From Pseudoalteromonas luteoviolacea S2607 (GTDB lineage: Bacteria > Pseudomonadota > Gammaproteobacteria > Enterobacterales > Alteromonadaceae), in contig NZ_AUXV01000011.1 of NCBI RefSeq assembly GCF_001625575.1, forward strand, positions 124,001-188,000: a stretch of DNA of 64,000 nt, read 5' to 3'. Within the stretch, counting starts at the first letter, position 1; each line of letters begins with the position of its first letter. This document shows, piece by piece, positions 16,920 through 24,223 of the stretch. Position numbers and translations under genes: made by a program. The notes under the pieces were generated by a model, which made no database searches, was not told the origin of the DNA, and was given only the letters and a program-made list of their open reading frames with translations.

Positions 16920-17672
16920 TTATTTAGTCAAACCTAATGCGCGTTTGGTTTTGGCTTTGACGGAGCGCCAATGTGTGACAGGAACGCTTGGCGCCTGGTT
17001 TTCTAACTTTTCAAAGTCTATATCTTGAAAGTCTATTTCGCCTTGATGAGCCAAAATAACGGTGCGGGGCTTTAGTTTTTTTACTAATTCCAATGAGTTT
17101 CTATATCGATTAGGGTAGAACACAGGATAAGGGGGAATGTAAGCTCCTCGAACTTTGACGAATAAATCGGCGACATAGATACAATTACGCGTTTGATGGT
17201 AAAGGGACAAGTCTCGGTCTGTATGACCCGGTGTGTGTCTGGCTTGCCAATCTTCGAAGCCAGGTAGGGGGTGAGTATCTTCGAGGTAGTGATCGGCTTT
17301 TAACTTGCGGGCATACCAAATATTCTTTCTTGCTTTGTTTTTTCTACCTGCGACCCACAAAGCCAGAATCATATCTGACCAATGCATCAATATACCATCT
17401 ATACCGCTGTACCAATGCCCTGCAATGTTGGCCGTTGCGATTTGTGCGCCGGTTATGGTCCGCAAAAGGTGAGCGCCGCCAGCATGATCGGGGTGCATAT
17501 GGGTGACAACCACTAACTTCAAATCGGTCACTGGTCTAGAGAGTGTATGCGTAATGTAATGACATACTGTGTCTACATCTGCTCGACAGCATCCATCAAG
17601 CAATAGGAGTTTGTCAGGGTATTCGACTAAGTAAATTTGTTGAATGTAACCTTCAATAAAATGGATCTGCAT
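16920..17672 (-). CDS. Metallo-beta-lactamase-fold hydrolase
   Basis: This 250-residue MBL-superfamily protein has the metal motif THMHPDHAGG (H58, H60, D62, H63), followed by the third ligand His in HTPGHT, Asp in YVADLF, and the last His in ILAHQGE, so a binuclear metal site should be complete. There is no signal peptide. It hydrolyses an unknown ester or lactone. It is convergent with the kynureninase-like gene, the two ends being only 4 bp apart, so its link to that pathway is positional only. The ATG at 17672 is preferred over a TTG five codons upstream. Confidence 0.8.
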   Translation of the reverse strand: MQIHFIEGYIQQIYLVEYPDKLLLLDGCCRADVDTVCHYITHTLSRPVTDLKLVVVTHMHPDHAGGAHLLRTITGAQIATANIAGHWYSGIDGILMHWSDMILALWVAGRKNKARKNIWYARKLKADHYLEDTHPLPGFEDWQARHTPGHTDRDLSLYHQTRNCIYVADLFVKVRGAYIPPYPVFYPNRYRNSLELVKKLKPRTVILAHQGEIDFQDIDFEKLENQAPSVPVTHWRSVKAKTKRALGLTK

Positions 17673-17800
17673 TATCACGCAAGCCAAAGCGAGTTCATCT
17701 TTTTATTGTTAACACATCTGACCAGTTAATTAAAAGAGAAAAGTGCAGTAAAAAATGAATAATGTACAAAAAGAAATAAATGGTGTGACAAATTTTAGGC

Positions 17801-17830
17801 ATAAAAAAACCGTCCAACGGACGGTTTCTT
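17801..17830 (-). terminator. Rho-independent terminator of the tRNA-Ser pair
   Basis: A perfect 9-bp stem (17807-17815 with 17819-17827) has a three-base loop. Read on the minus strand, it ends GGACGG followed by a run of seven T. It lies just after the tRNA-Ser(GCU) gene. Confidence 0.9.
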
Positions 17831-17840
17831 CACAAAGAAC

Positions 17841-17933
17841 TGGCGGAGGGGGAGGGATTCGAACCCTCGATAGGGCTACAAACCCTATACTCCCTTAGCA
17901 GGGGAGCGCCTTCAGCCACTCGGCCACCTCTCC
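17841..17933 (-). tRNA. tRNA-Ser (anticodon GCU)
   Basis: This 93-nt gene folds as a type II tRNA with a long variable arm, an encoded 3' CCA, a TTCGAATC T-loop and anticodon loop CTGCTAA (anticodon GCU, reading AGC/AGU). The acceptor stem GGAGAGG pairs with the CCTCTCC-type 3' end allowing the usual serine tRNA pattern. It is the distal member of a two-tRNA transcript. Confidence 0.95.
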
Positions 17934-17952
17934 GGCGCAAAACTTTTAAAAA

Positions 17953-18043
17953 TGGCGGAGAGATAGGGATTTGAACCCTAGATACGCTATTAACGTATGC
18001 CGGTTTTCAAGACCGGTGCTTTCAACCACTCAGCCATCTCTCC
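17953..18043 (-). tRNA. tRNA-Ser (anticodon UGA)
   Basis: This 91-nt type II tRNA has anticodon loop CTTGAAA (anticodon UGA, reading UCA and related codons), a long variable arm, T-loop TTCAAATC and an encoded CCA end. It lies 19 bp before tRNA-Ser(GCU) and shares its promoter. Confidence 0.95.
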
Positions 18044-18053
18044 ATGGGCAAAG

Positions 18054-18082
18054 ATAATACTTATCGAATTAGGTGCTGTAAA
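18054..18082 (-). promoter_or_regulatory. Sigma-70 promoter of the tRNA-Ser operon
   Basis: On the minus strand, TTTACA (18077-18082) and TATTAT (18054-18059) are separated by exactly 17 bp. The predicted start lies a few bases before the first tRNA, with a GC-rich discriminator (TGCCC), as expected for a stringently controlled stable-RNA promoter. Confidence 0.8.
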
Positions 18083-18201
18083 TAGTTTTTTAATCGTTTG
18101 CTGAAAAAACACACAAAAAACCGAAGTTATTGAATTTTTTGCCCGAAATTTGTACTTTGGAGCAATCTTTAAGGGGAAATTTTATGGTGTGATGCGTTGC
18201 A

Positions 18202-18240
18202 AAACAAAAAGTGTGGCATGAAAAGGGTATGCCACACAGG
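18202..18240 (-). terminator. Rho-independent terminator of the 49-aa small gene
   Basis: GTGTGGCAT (18211-18219) and ATGCCACAC (18229-18237) form a perfect 9-bp stem with a nine-base loop. On the minus strand it is followed by CTTTTTGTTTTG, a good T-tract. It begins 17 bp after the small gene's stop codon. Confidence 0.8.
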
Positions 18241-18253
18241 GAGGTCAACAGAT

Positions 18254-18403
18254 TTACTTATGCATGACCACATAACTTAGTTGTAAAGTTCGGCCAATTT
18301 TACTTAACCACTGTTTCCATTGAACGCGTGGCGCTTGGGCAGTGTTTAACGTTGGGCTAGTTGTGGTTTGCGTGTTGCTGCACGCAGCAGCTGTATTAAG
18401 CAT
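18254..18403 (-). CDS. 49-aa small protein, unknown function
   Basis: A 49-codon frame starts at ATG 18401-18403, preceded by TAGGAG at good spacing, and ends 17 bp before a strong terminator on the same strand. These three signals together make it a likely real gene. The product has a Thr/Ala/Asn-rich first half (residues 1-24, one Cys) and a basic, Trp-containing amphipathic second half (PRVQWKQWLSKIGRTLQLSY). I recognise no family. The second half could be an amphipathic helix that contacts membrane or nucleic acid. A hairpin at 18496-18512 lies upstream. Confidence 0.6.
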   Translation of the reverse strand: MLNTAAACSNTQTTTSPTLNTAQAPRVQWKQWLSKIGRTLQLSYVVMHK

Positions 18404-18495
18404 ATCTGTGTCTCCTACGATGACTATTGTTTGGTTACATGGTTATTTTGCATTCATATCGAATAAAATTAAAACGATAAAAATTGTTGTTGTAG

Positions 18496-18512
18496 CATTA
18501 GAAAAACTAATG
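18496..18512. repeat. Short inverted repeat upstream of the 49-aa gene
   Basis: CATTAG-AAAAA-CTAATG forms a 6-bp stem with a five-base loop about 93 bp before the small gene's start codon. It could be an operator or a leader hairpin. No consensus is recognised. Confidence 0.35.
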
Positions 18513-18652
18513 AAAAGGTTGTTTTTTTTGGGTTTTATCCAATGTTGTGAATAAATATTCATTGATTTGTGCCCGTTTTTTGTGGTTTTTCAGGGTTTTT
18601 TTTGTATTATTGAATAGTTATTCAGATAATTTTATTTTAGGAGTTTTTTTGT

Positions 18653-19492
18653 TTGTTAGTGATTTATAGACCACAGCAGGGGAAGAAATTTTCAGCACAT
18701 TCAAAATGGCTAAATACACAGGCAAAAATCCATGCAATACAGCTGTATTGGTATGAGACAAGCGGCCATTTTGAAACGGATCTTAAACAGATAAAGGACC
18801 TTATTCCTAAATACTCACAGCTCATAGTATTGGGAGGGGATGGCACGCTCAATTTGGCCGTTAATGCTATTGCAGGTACTCAAGTTGTTTTGTCATTGCT
18901 GCCCTGTGGTACGGGAAATGATTTTAGTCGGCAGTTTGGCTATTCAACACAACAATGGCGAAGTACCATATTTGCCGGAGTGGCACGCAATATTGATGTT
19001 GGTCAGGTTGGTAACCGTTACTTTATCAATATCGCAGGTGTGGGCTTCAATGCTGAAGTGGTTTTGGCAATGGGTGGAAAGAAGCCCTTCGGCAAATTGA
19101 GCTATACCATCGCCGGTATTATGAAGTTGGCTTCATATAAAGGTACGCTCATAGAATATGAGGATGGCCTTCAAGCAACTATGATGTGCCTATTTAGCAA
19201 TGGACGTCATTTTGCGGCGGGCTTAACGCCAGCTCCTGATGCACGGCTAGACGATGGCGTGTTACAAGTAATCACGATTCCAGCAGTCGCTTGGTACAAG
19301 CGATTATGGTGTTTTGCGCTGATGTTATTTGGAAAGCACACTCGATTGCGTTGGGTCAGTGTAAGGTCATGCCAACAGCTAAAGATAAAAACGTCAGGTT
19401 TACCTATAGAGGCGGATGGTGACTTAATTGCAACAACGCCCGCGGTGGTAAAATGCAAAGCGGCGTTGCTGCAATTTAAAGTGCTTAATTAA
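18653..19492 (+). CDS. Diacylglycerol/lipid kinase family protein (YegS-like)
   Basis: This 279-residue DAGK-catalytic-domain protein has the nucleotide motif GGDGTLN at 61-67 and GTGNDF at 86-91, followed by the C-terminal beta-sandwich containing APDARLDDGVLQV and the GLPIEADGD metal/substrate segment. It probably phosphorylates a lipid at the inner membrane face. It starts with TTG (18653), nine bases after TAGGAG; no ATG fits. The final codons overlap the convergent EamA gene by 8 bp. Confidence 0.9.
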   Translation: MLVIYRPQQGKKFSAHSKWLNTQAKIHAIQLYWYETSGHFETDLKQIKDLIPKYSQLIVLGGDGTLNLAVNAIAGTQVVLSLLPCGTGNDFSRQFGYSTQQWRSTIFAGVARNIDVGQVGNRYFINIAGVGFNAEVVLAMGGKKPFGKLSYTIAGIMKLASYKGTLIEYEDGLQATMMCLFSNGRHFAAGLTPAPDARLDDGVLQVITIPAVAWYKRLWCFALMLFGKHTRLRWVSVRSCQQLKIKTSGLPIEADGDLIATTPAVVKCKAALLQFKVLN

Positions 19493-20411
19493 GATTGGCA
19501 GCGTGCGATATAGGGCGGCGTATAAATTTGGTAAGTACCTGTTTTGGAACTAACACTAATAAGTTGCCAAGGCAAATAAGCCCAAAACCAAAAAATGTAT
19601 TGAGCTGCCATGTAAAGCCCTCAAACCATGTACTCAGCAATACCGCAACAACAGGAAACAGCACGATTATGTAACTTGCGCGTTCAGGTCCAATATTTTT
19701 GAGTAATGAAAAGTAACATGCAAAGGCGATTACGGTGCCAAAAATTGCGAGGTACAATAAAGAGAGCCAATAACTTGTATCTGCTTGAACCGTAAAAGAC
19801 TGTGAGCTGAACAGAACGTACAAGCCAAGTAATATACTGCTGTATAGCATGCCCCAAGCGTTGCCTTCTAACACCCCGATTGCCTGATTGGAGTTACGAA
19901 TACTGACCATATTGCCTAAAGAGGCGACGAACGTACCTGCTAAAGCTAATATTAACCCAACAAAGGTTGCAGAAGAAAAGCTGGCCGCACTGAGATCTTG
20001 CCAAAATAATGCGATGATGCCAGATACCCCTAACAGCGCGCCAAAATAAGTTTTTACTGCAATGGGTTTGGCAAAAAACAGTCGAGTATTCAGTATGTTC
20101 AAAACCAGCATAAATGAGAAAGCGATAGACGCCATCGCTGATGTTAGGCTCCCTTGTGCCCAGTACAGTAGCAAGTAGTTGAGGCCAAAATTACCTACTG
20201 CTAATAAGATAAAAAAGCCATGATCGACTAATTTGAATTGCATCATTGGTAATTTACGCCAAATGACAAAGGCCCACATACACAATGCTGAAATTGCAAA
20301 ACGGTAGAATAGTGAAACAACCTCATTAACTTGGCCAAGTTGAAACTCAATTGCCAGCCAAGTTGATCCCCAGATAAGAACAGTAATGATGTATAGCAAC
20401 AAATTTTTCAT
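19485..20411 (-). CDS. EamA/DMT-family transporter
   Basis: This 308-residue, ten-helix inner-membrane protein has two EamA repeats. It begins LLYIITVLIWGSTWLAIEFQ, the classical DMT-family start, and contains ASLGNMVSIRN and PERASYIIVLFPVVAVLLS in the second repeat. DMT members export amino acids, metabolites or drugs. It is divergent from a MocR-type regulator, a frequent arrangement in which the regulator controls the exporter. The substrate is unknown. Confidence 0.9.
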   Translation of the reverse strand: MKNLLLYIITVLIWGSTWLAIEFQLGQVNEVVSLFYRFAISALCMWAFVIWRKLPMMQFKLVDHGFFILLAVGNFGLNYLLLYWAQGSLTSAMASIAFSFMLVLNILNTRLFFAKPIAVKTYFGALLGVSGIIALFWQDLSAASFSSATFVGLILALAGTFVASLGNMVSIRNSNQAIGVLEGNAWGMLYSSILLGLYVLFSSQSFTVQADTSYWLSLLYLAIFGTVIAFACYFSLLKNIGPERASYIIVLFPVVAVLLSTWFEGFTWQLNTFFGFGLICLGNLLVLVPKQVLTKFIRRPISHAANLN

Positions 20412-20468
20412 TGTCGTTCCCTTTGATATAACTTGATTATTGCAGCGAGTTGCAGTTTACTCCGAAAG

Positions 20469-20514
20469 TCTGTGTATAATAGATACAGAAAAATGATTTT
20501 TTGACCTGTACAGA
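20469..20514 (+). promoter_or_regulatory. Promoter with TACAGA repeats between EamA and MocR genes
   Basis: A TATAAT -10 element lies at 20475-20480. Around it, TCTGT (20469-20473) and ACAGA (20485-20489) form an inverted pair, and TACAGA recurs at 20484-20489 and 20509-20514, 25 bp apart. MocR proteins typically bind repeated sites beside the divergent gene, so these are operator candidates. Confidence 0.4.
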
Positions 20515-20533
20515 TTGTGAGCTGGAGAATTCA

Positions 20534-21964
20534 ATGCATCACGGACAATTCCTTTACCAGCAGGTGATTGATGTGATCAATGAGATGATCACGAATGAGC
20601 TACTCAGTCCTGGTACCAAGTTGCCATCATTGCGTAAATTGGCGCAACAATTATCGGTAAGCATCCCGACGGTAAAGCAAGCCTACTACCAGTTGGAAGC
20701 GCAAGGGCGTATATATTCAAAAGAAAAGTCTGGTTACTTTTTGAGTGACAGTGATAAAAGTGCATTACCCAAGCGCTGCAAGCTACCTGTCAAGCCGACC
20801 GAAGTTAATAAACAGACTTTGATCGAACAAGTTTATGACGGGATACATTCGCCTCATAACGCGCCTTTTGGCATTGCAAACCCTGTATCTGCAATGAGCA
20901 ATCAGCAAGTGCTAGCTAAAATGATGCGACAGGCATTAAAGCAAGCTGGAAGCCAGATCCTAGAGTATGGCGCAATGGATGGATTGGATCGATTAAAGAA
21001 ACAAATTGCACAACGCTATTTACACATGGGCCTTACTATTTCCTCGGATGACATTGTGATCACAAATGGGGCGCAAGAGGCGTTAGCTATAGCTTTACAG
21101 TGCGTGACAAAACCCGGAGAGGTGGTTGCGATTGAATCTCCTTGCTATTTCGGCATCATCGAGCTTATTGAAAATTTAGGCTTGCGTGCTCTCGAGATCC
21201 CGGTTTGTCCAGATGACGGGTTATGGTTAGAGGATCTTGAAAAAGCGCTAGACGAGCATGATGTAAGTGCATGTATATGTTCAACAAGCATCAATAACCC
21301 ACTGGGAAGTGTGATGCCTGAGAGCAGGCGAAAAGCACTGTTAGATATACTTGTGTCTAAAAACGTGACACTGATTGAAGATGACGTTTATGGCGACCTT
21401 CACTTCTCTAAATATCGAGGTAAACCAGCGCAATATTATGCATCTGCTGGTCAAGTCATTACCTGTGACTCCTTTTCGAAAACGGCGGCACCTAGTTACC
21501 GTGTAGGTTGGATGGTCGCGCCTGGCTTTGTGGCTCAGGCAAGGCGTATTAAACGCGCTTTGAGCTGTTCTTCCTCTTTGATTAATCAGTGGGTCTTAGC
21601 TGATTATTTGGCATCTGGAGATTATGAACGTCACTTGCGAAAGCTGAGGCTACGATTGATGGATAACAAACAAAAAATGCTCAGTTGTATTCGTCAATTT
21701 TTCCCTCAGGATGTGCGTGTTAGCGATCCGGGCGGCGGATGTGTCGTTTGGCTTGAACTAGGCGTTGGTTTTGACGGTGGGAAATTGTTCTCTCTTGCTA
21801 TGGCACAGGGAGTTAGCTTAACGCCCGGTCAGTTATTTAGTGCTTCTGAGCGCTTTCAAAATTGTATCCGTATTAGTTATGGGTTGCCTTGGGACGAACA
21901 CGTGGAAGCGCATTTGAAAAAGCTGGGTCAGTTAATAGCACAGATGAAAAGTGGCGAGCAATAA
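20534..21964 (+). CDS. MocR-type regulator (GntR HTH fused to PLP aminotransferase-like domain)
   Basis: This 476-residue protein has an N-terminal GntR winged HTH (residues ~1-70: LPSLRKLAQQLSVSIPTVKQAY) and a fold-type I aminotransferase-like domain with GAMDGLDRLKKQI, SINNPLGSVMP, DDVYGDL and the PLP lysine in CDSFSKTAAP. MocR proteins sense PLP adducts of amino acids and control adjacent genes. Start 20534 follows GGAG; the frame could extend to 20501 without homology. It likely controls the divergent EamA exporter. Confidence 0.9.
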   Translation: MHHGQFLYQQVIDVINEMITNELLSPGTKLPSLRKLAQQLSVSIPTVKQAYYQLEAQGRIYSKEKSGYFLSDSDKSALPKRCKLPVKPTEVNKQTLIEQVYDGIHSPHNAPFGIANPVSAMSNQQVLAKMMRQALKQAGSQILEYGAMDGLDRLKKQIAQRYLHMGLTISSDDIVITNGAQEALAIALQCVTKPGEVVAIESPCYFGIIELIENLGLRALEIPVCPDDGLWLEDLEKALDEHDVSACICSTSINNPLGSVMPESRRKALLDILVSKNVTLIEDDVYGDLHFSKYRGKPAQYYASAGQVITCDSFSKTAAPSYRVGWMVAPGFVAQARRIKRALSCSSSLINQWVLADYLASGDYERHLRKLRLRLMDNKQKMLSCIRQFFPQDVRVSDPGGGCVVWLELGVGFDGGKLFSLAMAQGVSLTPGQLFSASERFQNCIRISYGLPWDEHVEAHLKKLGQLIAQMKSGEQ

Positions 21965-21999
21965 ACATGTGCCCGCCACTGATTTGGTTGGAAGTGTTG

Positions 22000-22788
22000 C
22001 TAATTTGCTGTGAAGCGCATGAGGTTGTAGCTGGATAGTGCTGGGATGGCATGAGATAAAGAGGCTTCTTGCTCAGCGATTTGCTCAAAGTTACTACACA
22101 GTGACTCTGCTCGGCGCTCTAATTGTTCAGCTTGTGCTGTGACTTTTTCTTCTATTTGTTTACCCATGTTCTCCATACGCTGTTCAAAAGCTTGCATATT
22201 GCCATCGGCATTGTTCATCTCTGAACCAATGGTGACCAGCAAAGAGCCGATGGACTCAAACATGGCACTTTGCACTGCACTTTCAATTCGCTCTTCGAAC
22301 TGATGCTCAAAGTTTTCACTGAAGTTGTCAAATGCCTGCTCTCCCATGACAAAGCTGCCTTGCCTGTAAAAGGTGGCCTGGATCTCCTGATTGATTTCAT
22401 CAAGTACCGTAGAGAGCTTGTCTAATCCATCTAAGTCAAATGCGATAGCAACCTCGTTAAGTGCTACTTCGGCTACTTCTACTGCATCTGTCGCCATTTC
22501 TGCGACTTTAGGTAGCTCTACCCGCAATGTATCTGCGTAGAGAGTTAAAGCGCTTTGTTGCTGTTCTGTCACATCTATTTGCTGGCCATTAATGAAGGCT
22601 TGACCGCTTGCATCAATGGTAAGTGATTGTGAATTGGGTGTTGTGATGGCGACTTCGGTTGGCGTAATTGCAACATTATTTTGAAATTCAACCTGGCAAT
22701 TATCGACAGAAAAAGCCATGTGATTGTCATCATGTGCCAGTGCTGGCGTGGTCGATAGAATGGCTGCAACGAGTAGCGCTTGTTTCAT
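22000..22788 (-). CDS. DUF2884/YggN-like periplasmic protein
   Basis: This 262-residue protein has a signal peptide (MKQALLVAAILSTTPALA). The mature part matches the YggN/DUF2884 layout: an N-terminal beta-rich segment with C..V.F.N and INGQQIDV, then a long helical region with DLDGLDKLSTVLDEI and QRMENMGKQIEEK (coiled-coil), ending with a conserved Cys (SLCSNF). The function of the family is unknown, and a periplasmic location is expected. The start at 22788 is placed at the signal peptide and has GGAC/TCCACA-type weak spacing upstream. It is a single-gene unit convergent with the MocR gene. Confidence 0.75.
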   Translation of the reverse strand: MKQALLVAAILSTTPALAHDDNHMAFSVDNCQVEFQNNVAITPTEVAITTPNSQSLTIDASGQAFINGQQIDVTEQQQSALTLYADTLRVELPKVAEMATDAVEVAEVALNEVAIAFDLDGLDKLSTVLDEINQEIQATFYRQGSFVMGEQAFDNFSENFEHQFEERIESAVQSAMFESIGSLLVTIGSEMNNADGNMQAFEQRMENMGKQIEEKVTAQAEQLERRAESLCSNFEQIAEQEASLSHAIPALSSYNLMRFTAN

Positions 22789-23141
22789 TGTGGAGTCCTT
22801 ATACGTTGATGATAGATAAGGAATATCAAGTTCAGTGCCAATATACGTAATCATTACTAATCAATGGGTTATATTAGTCTTGCTCTTTTTTATTTGAAAC
22901 TGGGTATATATATTAACCACTAATTAGTGGGGTTGACTAATAATTGGTCTAATTAATTTTTTAAATCGTCACGATAAAAATCATTCACTGTCAAAGTCGC
23001 TTATTTAAGACTAAATAACGTTATGTGCAATAGTGCGCCGACGGGATGAAGTTTGCACTTAATGTGACATTGTGTGCATAGCGTCAATGACAGTGCCAGA
23101 CTGTTGGAAGCTGGCATAGTTTGGTTGAATAGGAGTCTATC

Positions 23142-23324
23142 ATGGGTAAAACATATTCCTATGATCCTTTGGACGAAGAATATCAGGATGAGTTTGGTGC
23201 TTTAAATGATAAAGATGCCAACAGGCAGCGCCAGAAAGTGCGCAAGAAGCTGGATGACTATTTAGAGCAGAAGCGTTTAAGGCGTAACTTAGGAGATGAT
23301 GACTTTGACTACTTTGATGAGTAG
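23142..23324 (+). CDS. PA3496-family-like small acidic/basic protein
   Basis: This 60-residue protein has an acidic N-terminus (YDPLDEEYQDEFG), a basic helical middle (RQRQKVRKKLDDYLEQKRLRRNL) and an acidic tail (GDDDFDYFDE). The middle and tail resemble the PA3496-type small proteins of gammaproteobacteria, described as putative envelope-integrity factors. The assignment is from pattern only. It has AGGAG eight bases before the ATG and a good terminator after the stop, so it is a real single-gene unit. Confidence 0.7.
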   Translation: MGKTYSYDPLDEEYQDEFGALNDKDANRQRQKVRKKLDDYLEQKRLRRNLGDDDFDYFDE

Positions 23325-23336
23325 TCACCGCAATTT

Positions 23337-23383
23337 GAACAAGAGAGAAGCGTATAGACTTTTTACTCTCTTGTTCACGTTTT
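23337..23383 (+). terminator. Terminator after the 60-aa gene
   Basis: An 11-bp perfect stem (23337-23347 with 23366-23376) has an 18-base loop and is followed by ACGTTTTT on the plus strand. It lies between two convergent genes. Confidence 0.75.
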
Positions 23384-23407
23384 TAGCGTACTTTTTTGAG
23401 CGCTTAT

Positions 23408-23860
23408 TTAGTCTTTAAATGACTTGTGACAGTCTTTGCAGCCTTTTGCCCAGTTTCTAAACGCTTTAGCAATCACCTTCTTGTCTCCAGACTTAGATGC
23501 GACAGCCAATGCTTCTGCGTATTTTGCAAAGTCGCTCGCTTTTTTATCGAATGTAGCTCTATCACTCCATACAGCGGGTAATGCGCTTGTATCACCTTTG
23601 TTTGAATCTGGAGTAAATGCTTCCCAAGGCATTTTGGAGAGTTGAGCTGCATTGTGAGCACGCTCGGAGAATCGTTTTGCATCAAATGGAACTTTGCCTT
23701 TTAACATGTCACCCATGTCACCAATTTGGTAACGGATTAACTGGAAGCTGGCTTTACGGTATTCAATTGCATCTTCGCTGTTTTCAAACATTGTACTGGC
23801 AGCTTGGCTATTGAAGCTGAGTCCGACTAGCAGACCCAACAATGTTAATGTTTTTTTCAT
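23408..23860 (-). CDS. Cytochrome c' (class II c-type cytochrome)
   Basis: This 150-residue periplasmic protein has a signal peptide (residues 1-20) and a four-helix-bundle pattern: an EDAIEYRKASFQLIRYQIGDMGDMLKG first helix, and the haem-binding CKDCH at 141-145 close to the C-terminus. The C-terminal haem site is diagnostic of cytochrome c'/c-556. Members carry electrons or bind NO in the periplasm. The first helix has M48/M51 and an RYQ segment, so a six-coordinate c-556-like form is possible. Confidence 0.9.
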   Translation of the reverse strand: MKKTLTLLGLLVGLSFNSQAASTMFENSEDAIEYRKASFQLIRYQIGDMGDMLKGKVPFDAKRFSERAHNAAQLSKMPWEAFTPDSNKGDTSALPAVWSDRATFDKKASDFAKYAEALAVASKSGDKKVIAKAFRNWAKGCKDCHKSFKD

Positions 23861-24223
23861 AAGTGCCCCTAAATAAATAATTCCACACCTTTTTAAGGGT
23901 TTCTGTGTAAATTAGCAAGGGAAATGTGGTTAATGATTGGTAATCATAAGTTGTATAAAAATTGATATGTTGCTAAATGGAATCTTGTCGGCACGTCTTG
24001 TTTACAGGAAATTTATTTCTCATTCATTTACTTTCTTTTACATTGAATTTTATTCATATAAAACAGCAGTTTATTAATCTGTGAAAAGTCAAATTGCAAT
24101 ATTTGTAACTTAATTGTATTTCTATTATTGCAATTAACCATGTAGTCACATTATATTGATGATTGATTCTACTCTCTAAATATAAATAAACACCAAATTA
24201 AACAACAAGTCCTAGGGGAAACT
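23861..24223. other. 363-bp AT-rich leader region of the S8 protease gene
   Basis: No open frame, tRNA or strong hairpin was found. It carries the divergent starts of cytochrome c' and the S8 protease. The protease side has AGGGGAAAC just before its ATG, and several AT-rich -10-like elements (TATAAA near 24180, TATTAT near 24123), but no single convincing promoter. Confidence 0.5.

Noticed and set aside
17841..18043. tRNA-associated integrated element or attachment site
   Set aside because: No integrase lies nearby and no repeated tRNA 3' end was found in the window. The only tyrosine recombinase is chromosomal XerC.
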